Below, piece by piece: positions 13,992-25,359 of a stretch of DNA of 64,000 nt. The stretch is from positions 186,001 to 250,000 of the forward strand of contig JAJSPD010000010.1 in assembly GCA_021307315.1 (NCBI GenBank), given 5' to 3'. Numbering within the stretch: position 1 is the first letter of the stretch; every line of letters starts with the position of its first letter. The translations under genes were made by a program, and so were the position numbers. Under the pieces are notes generated by a model. That model made no database searches, had not been told where the DNA came from, and worked only from the letters and a program-made list of their open reading frames with translations. The stretch comes from Bisporella sp. PMI_857 (taxonomy: Eukaryota > Ascomycota > Leotiomycetes > Helotiales > Helotiaceae).

Positions 13992-15239
13992 CGAAGATGC
14001 TTTTGTTCCTGAGCAGACCCACTCTCGGAGAGCTGTCTCTCGATCGCAGAAGACGAAAGAAAACTTAGCCGAAATGGATTGGCATGGATCGTGGTTGGGC
14101 GATCCGTAGTTTGGTTTGGATTGGTGGTTATACCGTCAAGTGAAGGAAGTTGTAGTTGGGAGATGTGGAGGGTGTACACCTTCGAGAAGCGTGTCGCTGT
14201 ACTAAGGTTGAAGCTTCGCACAGACTAACCGTGTTCAGCAGATGGCTCTTGGCTCGAGAGGTTCCGGCTATTTCGTGGTGCTGGTTTGGTGCCTAAGGCG
14301 CGGAGAGGGAGAGGATGCAATGCAATACCCATCAATGTGAGTTCAAAGTTTCACAATGGAACTTTTGTTCTTTATAAAATGGCACTATTTTAAAGCCAGA
14401 GTACTTCATATCAAATCATATGAGAATGTGCGAGAAGGTTATCCGAACGTATAGCGGAAGGCCTTGGCACTGTTTGTGCCGGATTAAGAACGCGGATTCA
14501 TGTTTTTTTAGGCATGGATATGTATGACAATGTAAGTGATGTATAATAATTGAGACATATCCTTCATTCTGATAACGGTCCTTGCTAGTTTGGCTTGTGT
14601 TGATTATAAGACATGAACTGGCAACATATCTAACCTAAGAGACATAGGCTTCCAGTTGCTGAAAGAGACAAACTAATGGCAGCCTTCATAGTTCCTTCTT
14701 AGCACACTCAGCCTTCACCTGCTAACCCCCCGGAAAGAAACAAGTTTTGCCATTAATGGACGGATTATAAGAATTTCAATTGTGTTGACTTTCCCAGAGG
14801 CGTTGTTGATGATCATATATATGAGAAGCTAACAATACAGACAGCTAGCTGTTATGGCATAGGTAATGCGCAGGATTGAATCTAATTCTACTATGCGCCA
14901 TGGAAGGCTCTAAGATTCCACACAAATACGCGATTTATGCTTCTCGATACTTCATGAATTGTAATGGTTGTAGTAGTACGGGGTCTTGAATTTTGGGTTA
15001 AACTATCCAAAGTTCTTGTTGTTGTGCCAACATGACCCCTGTCACTTAGGTAAGTAGAGATCAAAACAAATCCGAGCTATTGACCACCCTGCAATACTCT
15101 CCACATTCCAGTCCTCCACGCTCTTACTTACGGTTTCATTTCACGTCTTTGTGGCCTCTCATATTTTGGTGATTCTTTCCTTTTGCTGGTGTGATTTTTC
15201 GAGTTATTACTGCGGGCGCAACACCACCCTCACGGCATC
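13992..15239. other. Divergent intergenic region between NOT1 and F-BAR gene
   Basis: The two genes are transcribed away from each other, so this 1.25 kb holds both promoters and 5' UTRs. Minus-strand open frames directly upstream of NOT1 are out of frame with it and look like UTR sequence. No further gene is seen. Confidence 0.6.
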
Positions 15240-18072
15240 ATGCCGGGCACAGTGTCCGATGGGCCCTCGGTCACGATGAGCTTTGCAAACAACTTCTGGG
15301 GTAAAGATGATGCTGGAGTCGATCCACTATTACAACGCATGCACAATGCAAAGCAGACGTGCGATGAGTTGAAATCTTTCTATACTGGTATGTACATGTC
15401 CCTCTGTTAGGTAATGATGGTTGACCTGGTTTAGCTCGTGCTGCACTCGAGGATGACTATGCCAGGAAGTTACTACAATTGTCACGGAAGCCCTTAGGAT
15501 CACAAGAAGCGGGAACATTACGGGCGTCCTTGGATGTGTTACGTGGAGAGGTCGAAGCAATGGGAAAGTCTCATCAAGGAATTGCAGCACAAATGAAGAG
15601 CGAACTTGAGGAGCCGCTGGCGGCATTTGCAGGGGCTATGAAGGAACGGCGAAAGATTGTGCAAGGAGGTATTGAAAAATTGCTGAAGGTTAAAATTCAG
15701 CAAACCCAGCAGGTCAATAAGGTATGAGCAGCGGTGCTGGTGAGTAAATTCTGCTAATAGCTGGTAGACTCGAGATAGGTATGAGCAGGAATGTTTGAAG
15801 ATTAAAGGTTACCTAGCTCAAGGCCACATGGTAATGGGCCAGGAGGAGAGAAAGAACAAGGCCAAGCTGGAGAAGACACAGATCAATCTTGCGACCTCCA
15901 ACACGGAATATGAAACGGCCGTCAAAGTTCTCGAAGAGACAACTGGTCGGTGGAATAGAGACTGGAAGGCCGCTGCGGACAAATTTCAAGATCTTGAGGA
16001 AGAGAGACTAGACTTCATGAAAAGCAGTCTGTGGAGCTTTGCTAACATCGCTTCGACGGTTTGTGTTAGTGATGATGCATCATGCGAGAAGGTACGCTTG
16101 GCTCTGGAGAACTGCGAGGTGGAGAAGGACATTATGAGTTTCATCAAGGAGAGAGGAACAGGACAAGAAATTCCCGATCCACCAAAGTACATCAACTTTT
16201 GCCGTGGCGACGTCAGCGACAGCGCATCAGAGGCATCTGAGGATGATAATTATTCGATTGCTCAATTCCAGCGAACTATAAACCCAGCCTATCGAACCTC
16301 TTCACCACAGCCTTCTACGTACGAATCACATCATGATCCGCACAACTCATTAGCTCGAGATCTCGGACATGGTGCAGAGACACCTCCAAGCCGCGAAACT
16401 ACTTTAACGCCACAAAAAGCGCAGGCAGAGAGACCGAGACAACCTCAATCTGAGTATCAACAACCTAACAGACTGCAATATGATCAAAGCCAGCATGGTC
16501 CGCTGTCAGCGGTCCCACATGACCCGTACCCTATGGATGGAATGACCATGTTATGTAGAACTGGACCTCCATCAGAAAGAAGCTCGGCACATAGCCCAGG
16601 AGCAAGACCATCTAGTCGGGACTCCCAGAGCGAATATTCGAATCCTACCTCATTCTCCAGCCAAGAACCACCAAGTGGAAAGACCTCACCTGTGAAACAA
16701 CCTCCACCAGAGAAGCAAGTGCTCAAGAAGAAGAGTGGCTTCTTCCAGAGTCATAGCCCCTTTAGGCGAAAGAGTAACAAGGAGAAGGATCACCCCACAA
16801 GCGTGACTCCTGCTGGGAGGAACACTTGGTCTGCCGCAAGAACCACAACGAATTCTCGACCGCAGTATAACAACGGAGCTCAGAATATGATCAGTGATAG
16901 GCCAACCGCAAGCCCCGAGCCAGTTGACCCTCGAGCTAGTTTTCAACTGAATGTAGGGAATAATGTTTTCGACGTTGCAACCCCGGATAGAAAAGCTAAA
17001 CCCAGCCAGAAGAGTGCTGCACAAACTGAGGAAGAGTTGGATCCTATCGCACAAGCTTTAGCAGAGCTGAAAGGCGTCACCAAGGCTTCCTCGACTCGTG
17101 TATCAGCAGATAATTACCACGGTGTGCCTACGCCTGCTCCAGGGCAAACACCTCTGTCACGGCCTGGCGGTGCTCAAATGGCCAACGGTGCCTTGATAGC
17201 TGGTATGAGAGGCACGCCGCCTCCATCTTACGATCAACCAATTCAGAGACTAGGTGCACCTCAACCGGCACACACTTCCAAGGCAATGCAGCAGACCCGT
17301 CAGCGATATGAGGATCAGACCAGAAATATGTTCAATCCTCAGGCTCGGCCGGACTCACAAGGCTATGGGTCTCGTCCAGGCACTCGTGGAAGTGACATGC
17401 CAAGGGCCACTTCTCCTGCTCCACCGCGAAGCGCTTCTCCACGTCCAGGCATGCAAGTAGAGACTAGGCAAGCGTATCGTTCGGCTTCTCCAAACCCATA
17501 TGGCGGCAGTCAGCGAGCCCGGGCTCATACGACTTCTCCTCAAAAAAGAGGTTCTGACCAGGGCTACTATCGACAAAACTCACCAGGCGATGTCGTCCGT
17601 GCGGTTTCACCTGCTCCGTTCCGTGATCAAGAGCGACCTGGTAGTAGTCATGTGAACAATGAATTGTCTATGCAACTCGCTGCCGGACCAGACGATTACG
17701 GTTCTCAAGGAAGGAATTCTCGCCGCCCTACAACATCTGGCAACAGACCGGGTAGCCATTATGGAGGTCAAGGACAGCTCGCGGCTCGGCAGAGAAGCAA
17801 AAGTGTCGCCGAAGTAAGACAATATAATAGAGAGGGACGGCCGATTCTGAACTTCGGTAAGTTCTTCTCGACTTAATTTTTCCCCATTACTAATACATAT
17901 AGCTCGCGCATTGTACATGTATCAAGCAGCTATTCCAGAAGAGTTGAGCTTTGCCAAAGGAGACATTCTTGCAGTTCTTAGACTGCAGGATGACGGATGG
18001 TGGGAAGCAGAGATTGCTGGGAAAAATGGACGAACGGGTCTGGTACCAAGCAATTATCTCCAAAACTGTTAA
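15240..18072 (+). CDS. Cdc15/Imp2-type F-BAR and SH3 cytokinesis protein
   Basis: Four exons (15240-15387, 15435-15721, 15768-17856, 17903-18072) give 897 aa, with introns of 46-47 bp. Residues from about 13 to 270 form an F-BAR domain that starts with the SFANNFWG segment seen in cytokinesis F-BAR proteins. A long, low-complexity Ser/Pro/Arg/Gln-rich linker follows (about 290-830), with many SP and TP sites suited to phosphoregulation. The last exon encodes a C-terminal SH3 domain, with ALYMY at its start, the WW pair in DDGWWEAE and a closing VPSNYL. Proteins of this architecture (Cdc15, Imp2, Hof1) bind the plasma membrane at the division site and connect it to the contractile ring. Which paralogue this is cannot be settled from the sequence alone. 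The SH3 domain is only found by splicing the last intron; without it the protein would end shortly after 17856. Confidence 0.93.
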
Positions 18073-18453
18073 TGACTTCCGAAGATGGTTTGATTTCGAC
18101 TATGGACATGACGCTTTCTATCTTGCTCACATGCATTTGAGTTTTTATGGGAGCGATATGACGACGATTTTTGTTATGTTTGGGTTTTATAGGAATATAC
18201 ATTGTACTTGTATATAGGAGCGAGTAGAACAACTCAATAAAAACTCAATAAACTCTCATACACTGAAAAGTAAATGTTATGCTGCGAAGCATTTAAAGCG
18301 AAGCCATTCGTGTATTTGCAGGGGTGGGATCTCGCTAACATGTGATGCCACTCGACGTCATTCCAGCTTATCATAGACGCCTTTCTTCTGGAATTTAACA
18401 ACGACGCAACAAAACACCCGGAGCTGGGGCCAAAGGGCCTTATAGGTCTCAAG
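18073..18453. other. Short intergenic spacer
   Basis: About 380 bp between two rightward genes, holding the 3' UTR of the F-BAR gene and the promoter and leader of the seipin gene. No open frame of interest. Confidence 0.6.
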
Positions 18454-19721
18454 ATGGTAAGTTGTAGAGGCTCTTTGGTGCTGATCTCATAAGAACAATG
18501 ATTCTGATTCTTTGGCAGGATCTAATCAACAAGCCAATTCAAGTCGTGACATCCAAACCAGCGCGTCAAACCTACCTGAATACCATCCTTTTTGTCACCA
18601 CATCGACAATTCTTCTTGGGCTTGCAGTTGTTGCATATATACTCTTCTACTACAACTATGTCCCGCAGATTGGGATTGAGCGGACGATTCACTTGCAATA
18701 TGGGTATGCGCAATTTGCAAATACAAACACTACTAATTCCTCCCTTCACAGAGACGGACCGCATCCCTACGGGATCGCCTCCTTAGACTCCTCCCTCGTT
18801 CATGAGCAAGACTACGACCTATCCCTCATCCTTCATGTCCCGCGCTCTCCTAGCAATATAGCATTAGGAAACTTCATGCTGTCCCTCTCCCTCCTCAGTT
18901 CCTCCTACAAGCCGGCCTCACAAAGCACCACGCCACCTAGCACGCTCCTGCCACCACTCTCCTCCTCTATACTGCCCTCAGACATCATCTTCACCACACG
19001 CCGTCCGGCGATCCTGACCTATACCTCGCGCTTAATCTCTCTCTCCGACCGTATCTTTTCTCTTCCCTTATATATCCTCGGTTTGCGCCGCGAGTCCGAG
19101 GTTTTGCATATTCCCATGGCAGAACACGCCTCATTCAAGCGTGGCCGCTCCAACATACCAGCTTATATCCTGTTAGAGATTCAGTCAGGGCAGGAAGTAC
19201 AAGTCTACGACATACGTGTCCACTTCACGGCGCGCTTCAGCGGGCTGAGATGGATGATGTACAATCACCGCATCCTCTCGTTCCTCATATTCGTGTCCGC
19301 GTTCTGGATTGCGGAAATAATCTGGTCAGCGGTGGGGTGGCTGCTCTTCCGGTCGCTCTCCACCAAGCCCGCTCTCCTGACACCGAAACCCGAAGAGCAA
19401 GACCCAAGCGTGAAGCAAGAAGACGAGACGGACGACCCAGATCTCTCGGATACACCGCGGACCTTCCCTACATATGGACGACAGGCCCCGCTGCGCTATG
19501 AGCCTAGAGTAAAAGACGAGGATAGCGAGGAGTATATCCTGGACGAAACGACGATACAGCCGTTGGCTGCGGAGGCGGATGATGAGAGTGAGGATTTTGG
19601 TGGACGGAGCGGCTTGGGCACCAGGACGGATTCGGGATTAGGGACAAGTTTTGATGAGGGTAGAGGAAGAGGATTGGCAAGGAAGAGATCAAGTGGTGTG
19701 AAAAGGAGTTCGGCTGATTAG
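18454..19721 (+). CDS. Seipin (lipid droplet assembly protein)
   Basis: Seipin is an ER membrane protein that marks lipid-droplet formation sites and controls droplet size. The preferred model has exons 18454-18456 (ATG only), 18519-18703 and 18752-19721, giving 385 aa. The first ATG is followed at once by GTAAGT, and an in-frame stop lies upstream at 18343-18345 with no other ATG between. The second intron (18704-18751) has an ACTAAT branch point; at 48 nt it leaves the frame open if retained, but splicing restores the QYG-DGPHPYG join typical of fungal seipins. One hydrophobic segment lies near residues 25-50 and a second near 235-260, flanking the luminal beta-sandwich domain (YDLSLILHVPRSPSN). 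The C-terminal cytoplasmic tail is acidic and disordered. A downstream ATG at 18498, inside the first intron, is an alternative start. Confidence 0.9.
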
Positions 19722-19963
19722 GATTCGTGATACCACTGTGTTATAGATTTTAGGATGAGACTTGGGTTACACTATGAACGAATTTATTCTATTTGCACGT
19801 CTAATATCGGATGGTTGGTGACGACTTGGATTCAAGTATGTATAGTGATTTTGGAATTACTGTACTCGGTACCTCGAGACGTTCAGAACGAGAAAAAAAA
19901 TATACAGAGGCACTTGTGGCACAAATTACATGTTCGATTTTGTACATTTCTATGTTACAACGT

Positions 19964-22402
19964 TCAGTCCTCATCATCTGAATCTGCGAACATATCCACA
20001 GCTTTAGGCCGCTGACGAGGTCTGACTACTGAGGCATCAACCTTCTTGCCTCCCAGATCTACTTCTTTCGGCTCTTCCGGCGCTGGTTTTGGTTCTGGTT
20101 CTGGATCGGCGGGAGGAGATGACTCTGGCATTGGCTGTCCATCCTCGTCCATAAGCTCGCCATCAAAGTCATCGTCCATAGGCACACCGTCCATATCCTC
20201 ATCCTCCATCGGTTCACCGTCCACATCCTCGTCCATAGGCTGCCCATCAACATCATCCTCTACCAGAGGCTCACCATCGACTTCGAACTTATTCTCCTTT
20301 TCTATCCTCCGAGTCTCCTCTACCGTCTTCCATTTACTCTTTCCTTTCTCGGCTTCCTTCGCCTCTCTATCCTTTGCGTCCTTCTCTTCCCTTTCTGTCA
20401 ATGGCGGACTGTTGAATACCTTAACGAAATGTTCCTGGCTCTCCTGCGGAAACACGCACCAGCCCTCCCATAGTCCAAGGATATTGCCCACACTCCTCTT
20501 CCATTTTTCTGCTCGCAGTCTACCCCAGCTCATCTTGCGCTCCATTCTTCCAAGCCCCTCAAATACACATCTTTGCTTCAACGCCGCCTCAAAGAGCTGT
20601 CTATACCGCCATGCATGCCGGACGCCACTGGTGGAAGATGAGGAGAGGATATCACTAATTAGATAGATACCAATAAGGCTCGCTGAGCTAGTATCGTTAT
20701 CTTCTTCTTCGGCATTCTCATCTCCACTCTCTTTATCCTTCTTGCGATCTGGATTAGCAGAGGTATATGCGAATGGCTTTTCGATGTTGGAGATGATGGC
20801 GGCAACAACTTCATCAGCACCACGTCCGGCATGAGAAATTGCAAATGCTGTTACGCGTGCTACATCGCCTTTGCGCAGCTGGCCTGTGCTAGTTGGTAAA
20901 CGTGAGAGGAGATGTGTAAGTTTGGCCTTTTCTAGCGGATTAAGGTATGCTTTACCATCATCTCCTAATATGCTTGGATCTGGTGGTCCACTTCCGGCCT
21001 GTTGTGCCCGCTTCGCTCCCTCGTCGCCAGAATCATCTTCATCTGAGGAAACATAATCAGAATCTGAGACAAATTCGTCAAGTCGGGTAGTGTATTCGTA
21101 TGCCAAAGGCTGGTCAGGTGCCTTCCAAGCGGAAGAACCCTCAAATAAGGGAAGGTATTTGCCTTGCCCTCGGCGAGTTTGTGAGCCAGTCAGTACCTCC
21201 CATAATCGCCAACGATACCAAACTCCCCCTACACTTCGCGGATCCCAGAGCCATGCCCATTTTTCCTCACGCTGTACCTCAGGACGTGTCATAAGAAGAG
21301 CTTCAAATTCGGGACCATGGGTAATGAGTGATTCAATAACTTTATGGATGAGCTTGAGTTCCTTTATATCGTTTGGAGCTTGAACTGGCACGTGTAATGG
21401 AGGGTTCCTACTCTGGAGTTGTTGACCTGGAGGTGCGTATGAACCGGGTGGTGCAAACCCTCCTCGGTGCGAGGGAGGAGCGTGACCGCGACCAGCTGAA
21501 GGAAGTACAACAGGCTTTGCGCCGAATGGCTGTGAAGCTGCAGAGCTGCCGAGACCTGAGATAGCAGCAGAGCTAGAGACGGCGGAAGATAGATGCCTAT
21601 GTAGATTCAGGTAGTATCCATAACCAAGATACCGATTCTGTAGGCTATTGACAGCGGTATCTATGTCGTTCGCTGCTGTTTCCTTGGCCAGTGTAACAAT
21701 AGCTCCCATAGATCGCCTTTCTGTAGCTGATGTCGGCACCGCAGTTTCTATCCTCACAGCATCAACCTTCAGATTCGGTGGCAGTAGAGCCTTAACAACA
21801 GCAGGTGAAGTCCCAGGAGGCAACGAAGCCAATCTTAATGTCGGTTTGGCAATCGCTCTCTCTTCCTCATTCACGGGCCGTAGCTCCTCCCTAGTATCAT
21901 TACTCTGTCCCTTTCCAGGGCCTGAATGATCATCATAATCATCAAAAGCCAAAAGTCCTCTCTCGTCCCTTCTATTCTGCTGAAAATTCTCAAATGTCCT
22001 CTTCTTGCCTAACCCTGGCGACGGCCCCAAACTCCCAGGTCCGCTCCCACCCCTCCCTCGATCTCCTCCAAAGCCTCTCGCAGGTCCTCCCATCGCACTC
22101 ATTCCCCCCGCGCCAAAATGTCGTTTTGGTGGCCCGCCCACAGCAGCACCTCCTCTAAAGCCTCCCCTTTGTTCCCCTCTTCCTCCAAAGCCTCCCCCAT
22201 GATTTTTATACCCAGGCGTATCATCATCCTCATCATCAAAGCTCTTCACGAAATCATCGTACGCGGCCTTGTTCTCTGCCTCCTCGCGACGTTTCTTGGC
22301 CTCGGCCTCTGCTTTCTGGCGCTCGAAAAGGGATTTCTTGGTTGGTGCTTGCAGCTTGTTTTGCACATCTGGAAACTGTGTGATCTTCTTATCTGATGCC
22401 AT
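19964..22402 (-). CDS. U2 snRNP-associated SURP/CID protein (SR140/U2SURP homologue)
   Basis: This is a spliceosome-associated protein of the SR140/U2SURP type, expected in the nucleus with the U2 snRNP. The single exon gives 812 aa from the ATG at 22402, which has a favourable GAAGATGG context; an in-frame ATG at 22531 would add 43 residues of poor quality. Order of parts: lysine/glutamate-rich N-terminus, Gly/Arg-rich RGG-like region (about 65-130), a degenerate RRM-like segment (about 190-290), a SURP module (about 340-400, GPEFEALLM ... WYRWRLWEVL), an acidic spacer, and a CID-type helical domain (about 485-655). The C-terminus carries repeats of the form DGxPMxED (about 710-760); human U2SURP has comparable DGxP repeats in its tail. 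A Ser-rich open frame on the opposite strand (20046-20666) is a mirror of these repeats. Confidence 0.92.
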   Translation of the reverse strand: MASDKKITQFPDVQNKLQAPTKKSLFERQKAEAEAKKRREEAENKAAYDDFVKSFDDEDDDTPGYKNHGGGFGGRGEQRGGFRGGAAVGGPPKRHFGAGGMSAMGGPARGFGGDRGRGGSGPGSLGPSPGLGKKRTFENFQQNRRDERGLLAFDDYDDHSGPGKGQSNDTREELRPVNEEERAIAKPTLRLASLPPGTSPAVVKALLPPNLKVDAVRIETAVPTSATERRSMGAIVTLAKETAANDIDTAVNSLQNRYLGYGYYLNLHRHLSSAVSSSAAISGLGSSAASQPFGAKPVVLPSAGRGHAPPSHRGGFAPPGSYAPPGQQLQSRNPPLHVPVQAPNDIKELKLIHKVIESLITHGPEFEALLMTRPEVQREEKWAWLWDPRSVGGVWYRWRLWEVLTGSQTRRGQGKYLPLFEGSSAWKAPDQPLAYEYTTRLDEFVSDSDYVSSDEDDSGDEGAKRAQQAGSGPPDPSILGDDGKAYLNPLEKAKLTHLLSRLPTSTGQLRKGDVARVTAFAISHAGRGADEVVAAIISNIEKPFAYTSANPDRKKDKESGDENAEEEDNDTSSASLIGIYLISDILSSSSTSGVRHAWRYRQLFEAALKQRCVFEGLGRMERKMSWGRLRAEKWKRSVGNILGLWEGWCVFPQESQEHFVKVFNSPPLTEREEKDAKDREAKEAEKGKSKWKTVEETRRIEKENKFEVDGEPLVEDDVDGQPMDEDVDGEPMEDEDMDGVPMDDDFDGELMDEDGQPMPESSPPADPEPEPKPAPEEPKEVDLGGKKVDASVVRPRQRPKAVDMFADSDDED

Positions 22403-23133
22403 CTTCACCTCATGTTCGTGTTGTATACGCCAGATATGAAAATGAGTGGTAGAGCTGGGCGAAGTGCTATTTTGAATGTCGCGAAGCAGCCTTGTGGATC
22501 GAATTAGAACTGAATGATAACCGCACACCAATGCAGAAATAAATACTGGAATTGTATGGCGCTATGTCCAAAGTCTTAAAATGCCTTTAGTCGATCTCTG
22601 GAATTATCGTCGGGTAGCTTGTCGCAACTAAACTCCGAATATTGGCAGCTGTCAGGGACATTCATAAGGGGATTCCACAGACGAATTGAGAAACAGAGCC
22701 CATGGCAGAATGTTTCAGCGGTGAATGCAATTACAGCTCACGCCTACCAATAGACTTGCAAAGAAGCACATCCCAAAAGTTTTGTTGCACATCTGCAAAC
22801 TGTTCAATTCATCCACGTTTAAATGCCAGCCCAACAGAACTTATAACAACCCACTAACTAACCATACAGCAGTATCAACTCATCCACATCCCACCTTTAT
22901 AACTTTCGTACCGTTCACTTATCTTTCTGATTTTCTCTGTCTATGTTTTCCTTTTTTTTTCTTCTATAGACTGCTTTCCATGATCTAGAAAGACTAGGTC
23001 TATCTCTTATTGTTCCGTTCTTGTCTCATTCTCTGGTAATACGTGTACTTTCATTCATTCATTCCCCTCCCATCTCTGGTTGAGTTTGTGCCTTTGATCA
23101 CTCAACCAGAACTGATTACATTCAATCAGCAAG
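22403..23133. promoter_or_regulatory. Divergent promoter region
   Basis: About 730 bp separate the leftward SR140 homologue from the rightward oxidase, so both promoters lie here. A pyrimidine-rich tract with a run of Ts around 22920-22970 and repeated CATTCATTC near 23052 precede the oxidase start. No gene is seen. Confidence 0.5.
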
Positions 23134-24486
23134 ATGTCTTCTTCACCACCTTCCAGCATCCTCATCATAGGATCTGGTGTCTTCGGCCTCTCCACCGCCT
23201 ACGCCCTTGCCCAGCGCCCCTCATATAGCAATACCAAAATCACCATCATCGATCGCTCGCCCTTCCCAGCCCCGGACTCCTCCAGCATCGATACCTCCCG
23301 TATAATCCGGGCCGACTATAGCATCCCCGCCTATTCTTCTCTCGCTGCCTCAGCTTCAACGCAATGGAGGGATCCCTCGCCCTCGTCTTTCGGCGCCAAT
23401 GGCCGGTACTCAGAGACTGGTCTTGTACTCGTAGCCAATAAAGGAAAGCAAGGAGAGACATATGTACAGAAGAGCTATGTGAATGTAAAGGCGGCAACAG
23501 AAGCAGCAGGGCAAGGCAAGAAAATAGAAGAACTGGATAGCCCAGAGAAGATCGCGCAAGTTGTAGGAAGCGGAGGTGGAAGCGGCGATTGGGGATATAT
23601 CAACCGTTCGTCTGGGTGGGCGGACGCGGGTGCTGCGATGGCGCATCTGCATTCCCTTGTTGTTGCGACGAAGCGCGTTGAGTTTGTTACCGCGACTGTG
23701 GAATCGCTCCTCTCTTCACCCAGCAATCCCAGCACAATAAAAGGTGTAATCCTTATAAACGGCAAGGAACTATATGCCGACCTTACGATACTCGCTGCCG
23801 GGGCATGGAGTGGCTCGCTCATCGACCTCCAAGGTCGCTGCACCGCAACCGGACAGGTCCTCTGCTATCTACACATCACACCCGCCGAACAAGCACAATA
23901 TGAAAACAACCCTGTCCTCCTAAATATGAGCACCGGACTCTTCGTTATCCCGCCACGGAACAACATTCTCAAGGTCGCGCGGCACGCATATGGATATTTG
24001 AACCCCGTTTCAATACCCCTGCCCACACCTTCCGGGAGCGATGACAAGAGAGAGAGAGAAGAAATCACGATTTCCCTGCCGAGGACGGTCCACGACGACC
24101 CGACGCTCCCCGTCCCCGCCGAAGGGTTGCGCGCCTGCAGGCAAGCCCTCGCAGAAATGTATCCCTCGCTCGCCGACCGGCCCTTCACGCACGGGAGGAT
24201 ATGCTGGTACAGCGACACGCCGACAGGCGACTTCCTCATCACCTACCATCCCTCATACCCAAACCTCTTCCTCGCAACAGGTGGCAGCGGACACGGATAC
24301 AAGTTCTTACCCGTGATCGGAGACAAGATTGTTGATTGTGTGGAAGGGAATACGCCCGAGGAGTTCAGGGAGCTGTGGAAGTGGCCTGAGAAGGGTATGG
24401 AGGATTGCTTTACAGAGGATGGGAGTCGAGGGGGGAAGCCGGGGATGGTGCTTGATGAGGAGTTAAGGAAGGGGAGCAAGTTATGA
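23134..24486 (+). CDS. Peroxisomal FAD-dependent amine/imino-acid oxidase (DAO family)
   Basis: An intron-free gene of 450 aa. Residues 13-18 form the GSGVFG dinucleotide-binding loop after a beta strand, and the fold continues as in the DAO family (FAD-dependent oxidases of secondary amines such as sarcosine, pipecolate or saccharopine). Near the C-terminus, a GRICWYSDTPTGDF segment matches the place where monomeric sarcosine oxidase-type enzymes attach FAD covalently to cysteine, and GGSGHGYKF matches the family's closing FAD motif. The protein ends in Ser-Lys-Leu, a canonical PTS1 signal, so it should act in peroxisomes, where catalase can remove the hydrogen peroxide produced. The best functional analogy is to fungal L-pipecolate/L-saccharopine or sarcosine oxidases; the substrate cannot be read from sequence. 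The ATG lies in a good context (CAAGATGTC). Confidence 0.93.
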   Translation: MSSSPPSSILIIGSGVFGLSTAYALAQRPSYSNTKITIIDRSPFPAPDSSSIDTSRIIRADYSIPAYSSLAASASTQWRDPSPSSFGANGRYSETGLVLVANKGKQGETYVQKSYVNVKAATEAAGQGKKIEELDSPEKIAQVVGSGGGSGDWGYINRSSGWADAGAAMAHLHSLVVATKRVEFVTATVESLLSSPSNPSTIKGVILINGKELYADLTILAAGAWSGSLIDLQGRCTATGQVLCYLHITPAEQAQYENNPVLLNMSTGLFVIPPRNNILKVARHAYGYLNPVSIPLPTPSGSDDKREREEITISLPRTVHDDPTLPVPAEGLRACRQALAEMYPSLADRPFTHGRICWYSDTPTGDFLITYHPSYPNLFLATGGSGHGYKFLPVIGDKIVDCVEGNTPEEFRELWKWPEKGMEDCFTEDGSRGGKPGMVLDEELRKGSKL

Positions 24487-25359
24487 GGAAGAGGGAGTGC
24501 ATGTTTCATAACATTCAAGGGTGCTGATGTCACTATAGTCGTATTCTTCCTACACGGCCTGCAGCTGATATGGGTAGAGCATAAAAGATTACAGGGAGTT
24601 TGGTAGACACAAGATAAGGGTAATGAGGATCAACAGGAATATAAGTGGAAAGGCACGGTTAGGCTTCACGCGACAACGTAGACAGGAAATTGTTTATCGC
24701 ACAGAATTACTCTATCTATGTATGAAAGAATAATCTAATGGCAAACCCGCCGCAAGGAGACCTAAACTCACAGACACAAAGGTCCGTTCGTCCCAAGTCC
24801 ATGCAAAGCAAGTAGCGAGAGCAACGGGATAAAACCACCACGATAATGTCAAAAATTAGGCTCACAAAGATGTCCAATGGCGATCTTGCTACCCGTAATA
24901 CTTCGCTGCTTGTCCACGACTGTCGTCAATTTGAAGACGACGACGTATAAAGTAACGCTTGACTCTGAACGAGCCTGATGTCTGCAACACGTAAACCATT
25001 AAGAGCACGGCAGGCATATCTTCCGACCCGCGCCATGCCATCGCCGAAAATTGGTGCAATCTATGATTCTCTTGTGGAAAAGGACCTGCATGCTAAAATC
25101 AAATCGAGAGCCTTTCTTAGCTCCCCGTTCCCTGTGTAATACGCCGGTGCAATGCTGATAAGACAAACGGTCCATCTGGTGGCTACTGCAAGACGATGAA
25201 TGAGATGTCTAGACAGTTGGGGTGATCGCCAAAAGATGTTATGACTTTTGAAAAGATTCGTGGTATCGTAAAAAGAGGAAATAGTTGTACAAGAGAAAAT
25301 TATTGGTACAGCGGTCGGTAGAGGGAGAATGATCGAACCGTGCATCAACAAGATTTGAA
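24487..25359. other. Convergent intergenic region
   Basis: About 870 bp between the rightward oxidase and the leftward TBP gene, holding the 3' ends of both. Only short, non-coding-looking open frames are present. Confidence 0.6.

Noticed and set aside
13832..14221. 129-codon minus-strand open frame overlapping the NOT1 start
   Set aside because: It is out of frame with NOT1 and has no recognisable content; it is most likely leader sequence.
20046..20666. 206-codon Ser-rich open frame on the plus strand
   Set aside because: It is the antisense of the acidic DGxPM repeats and CID domain of the SR140 homologue; its Ser-rich composition follows from that.
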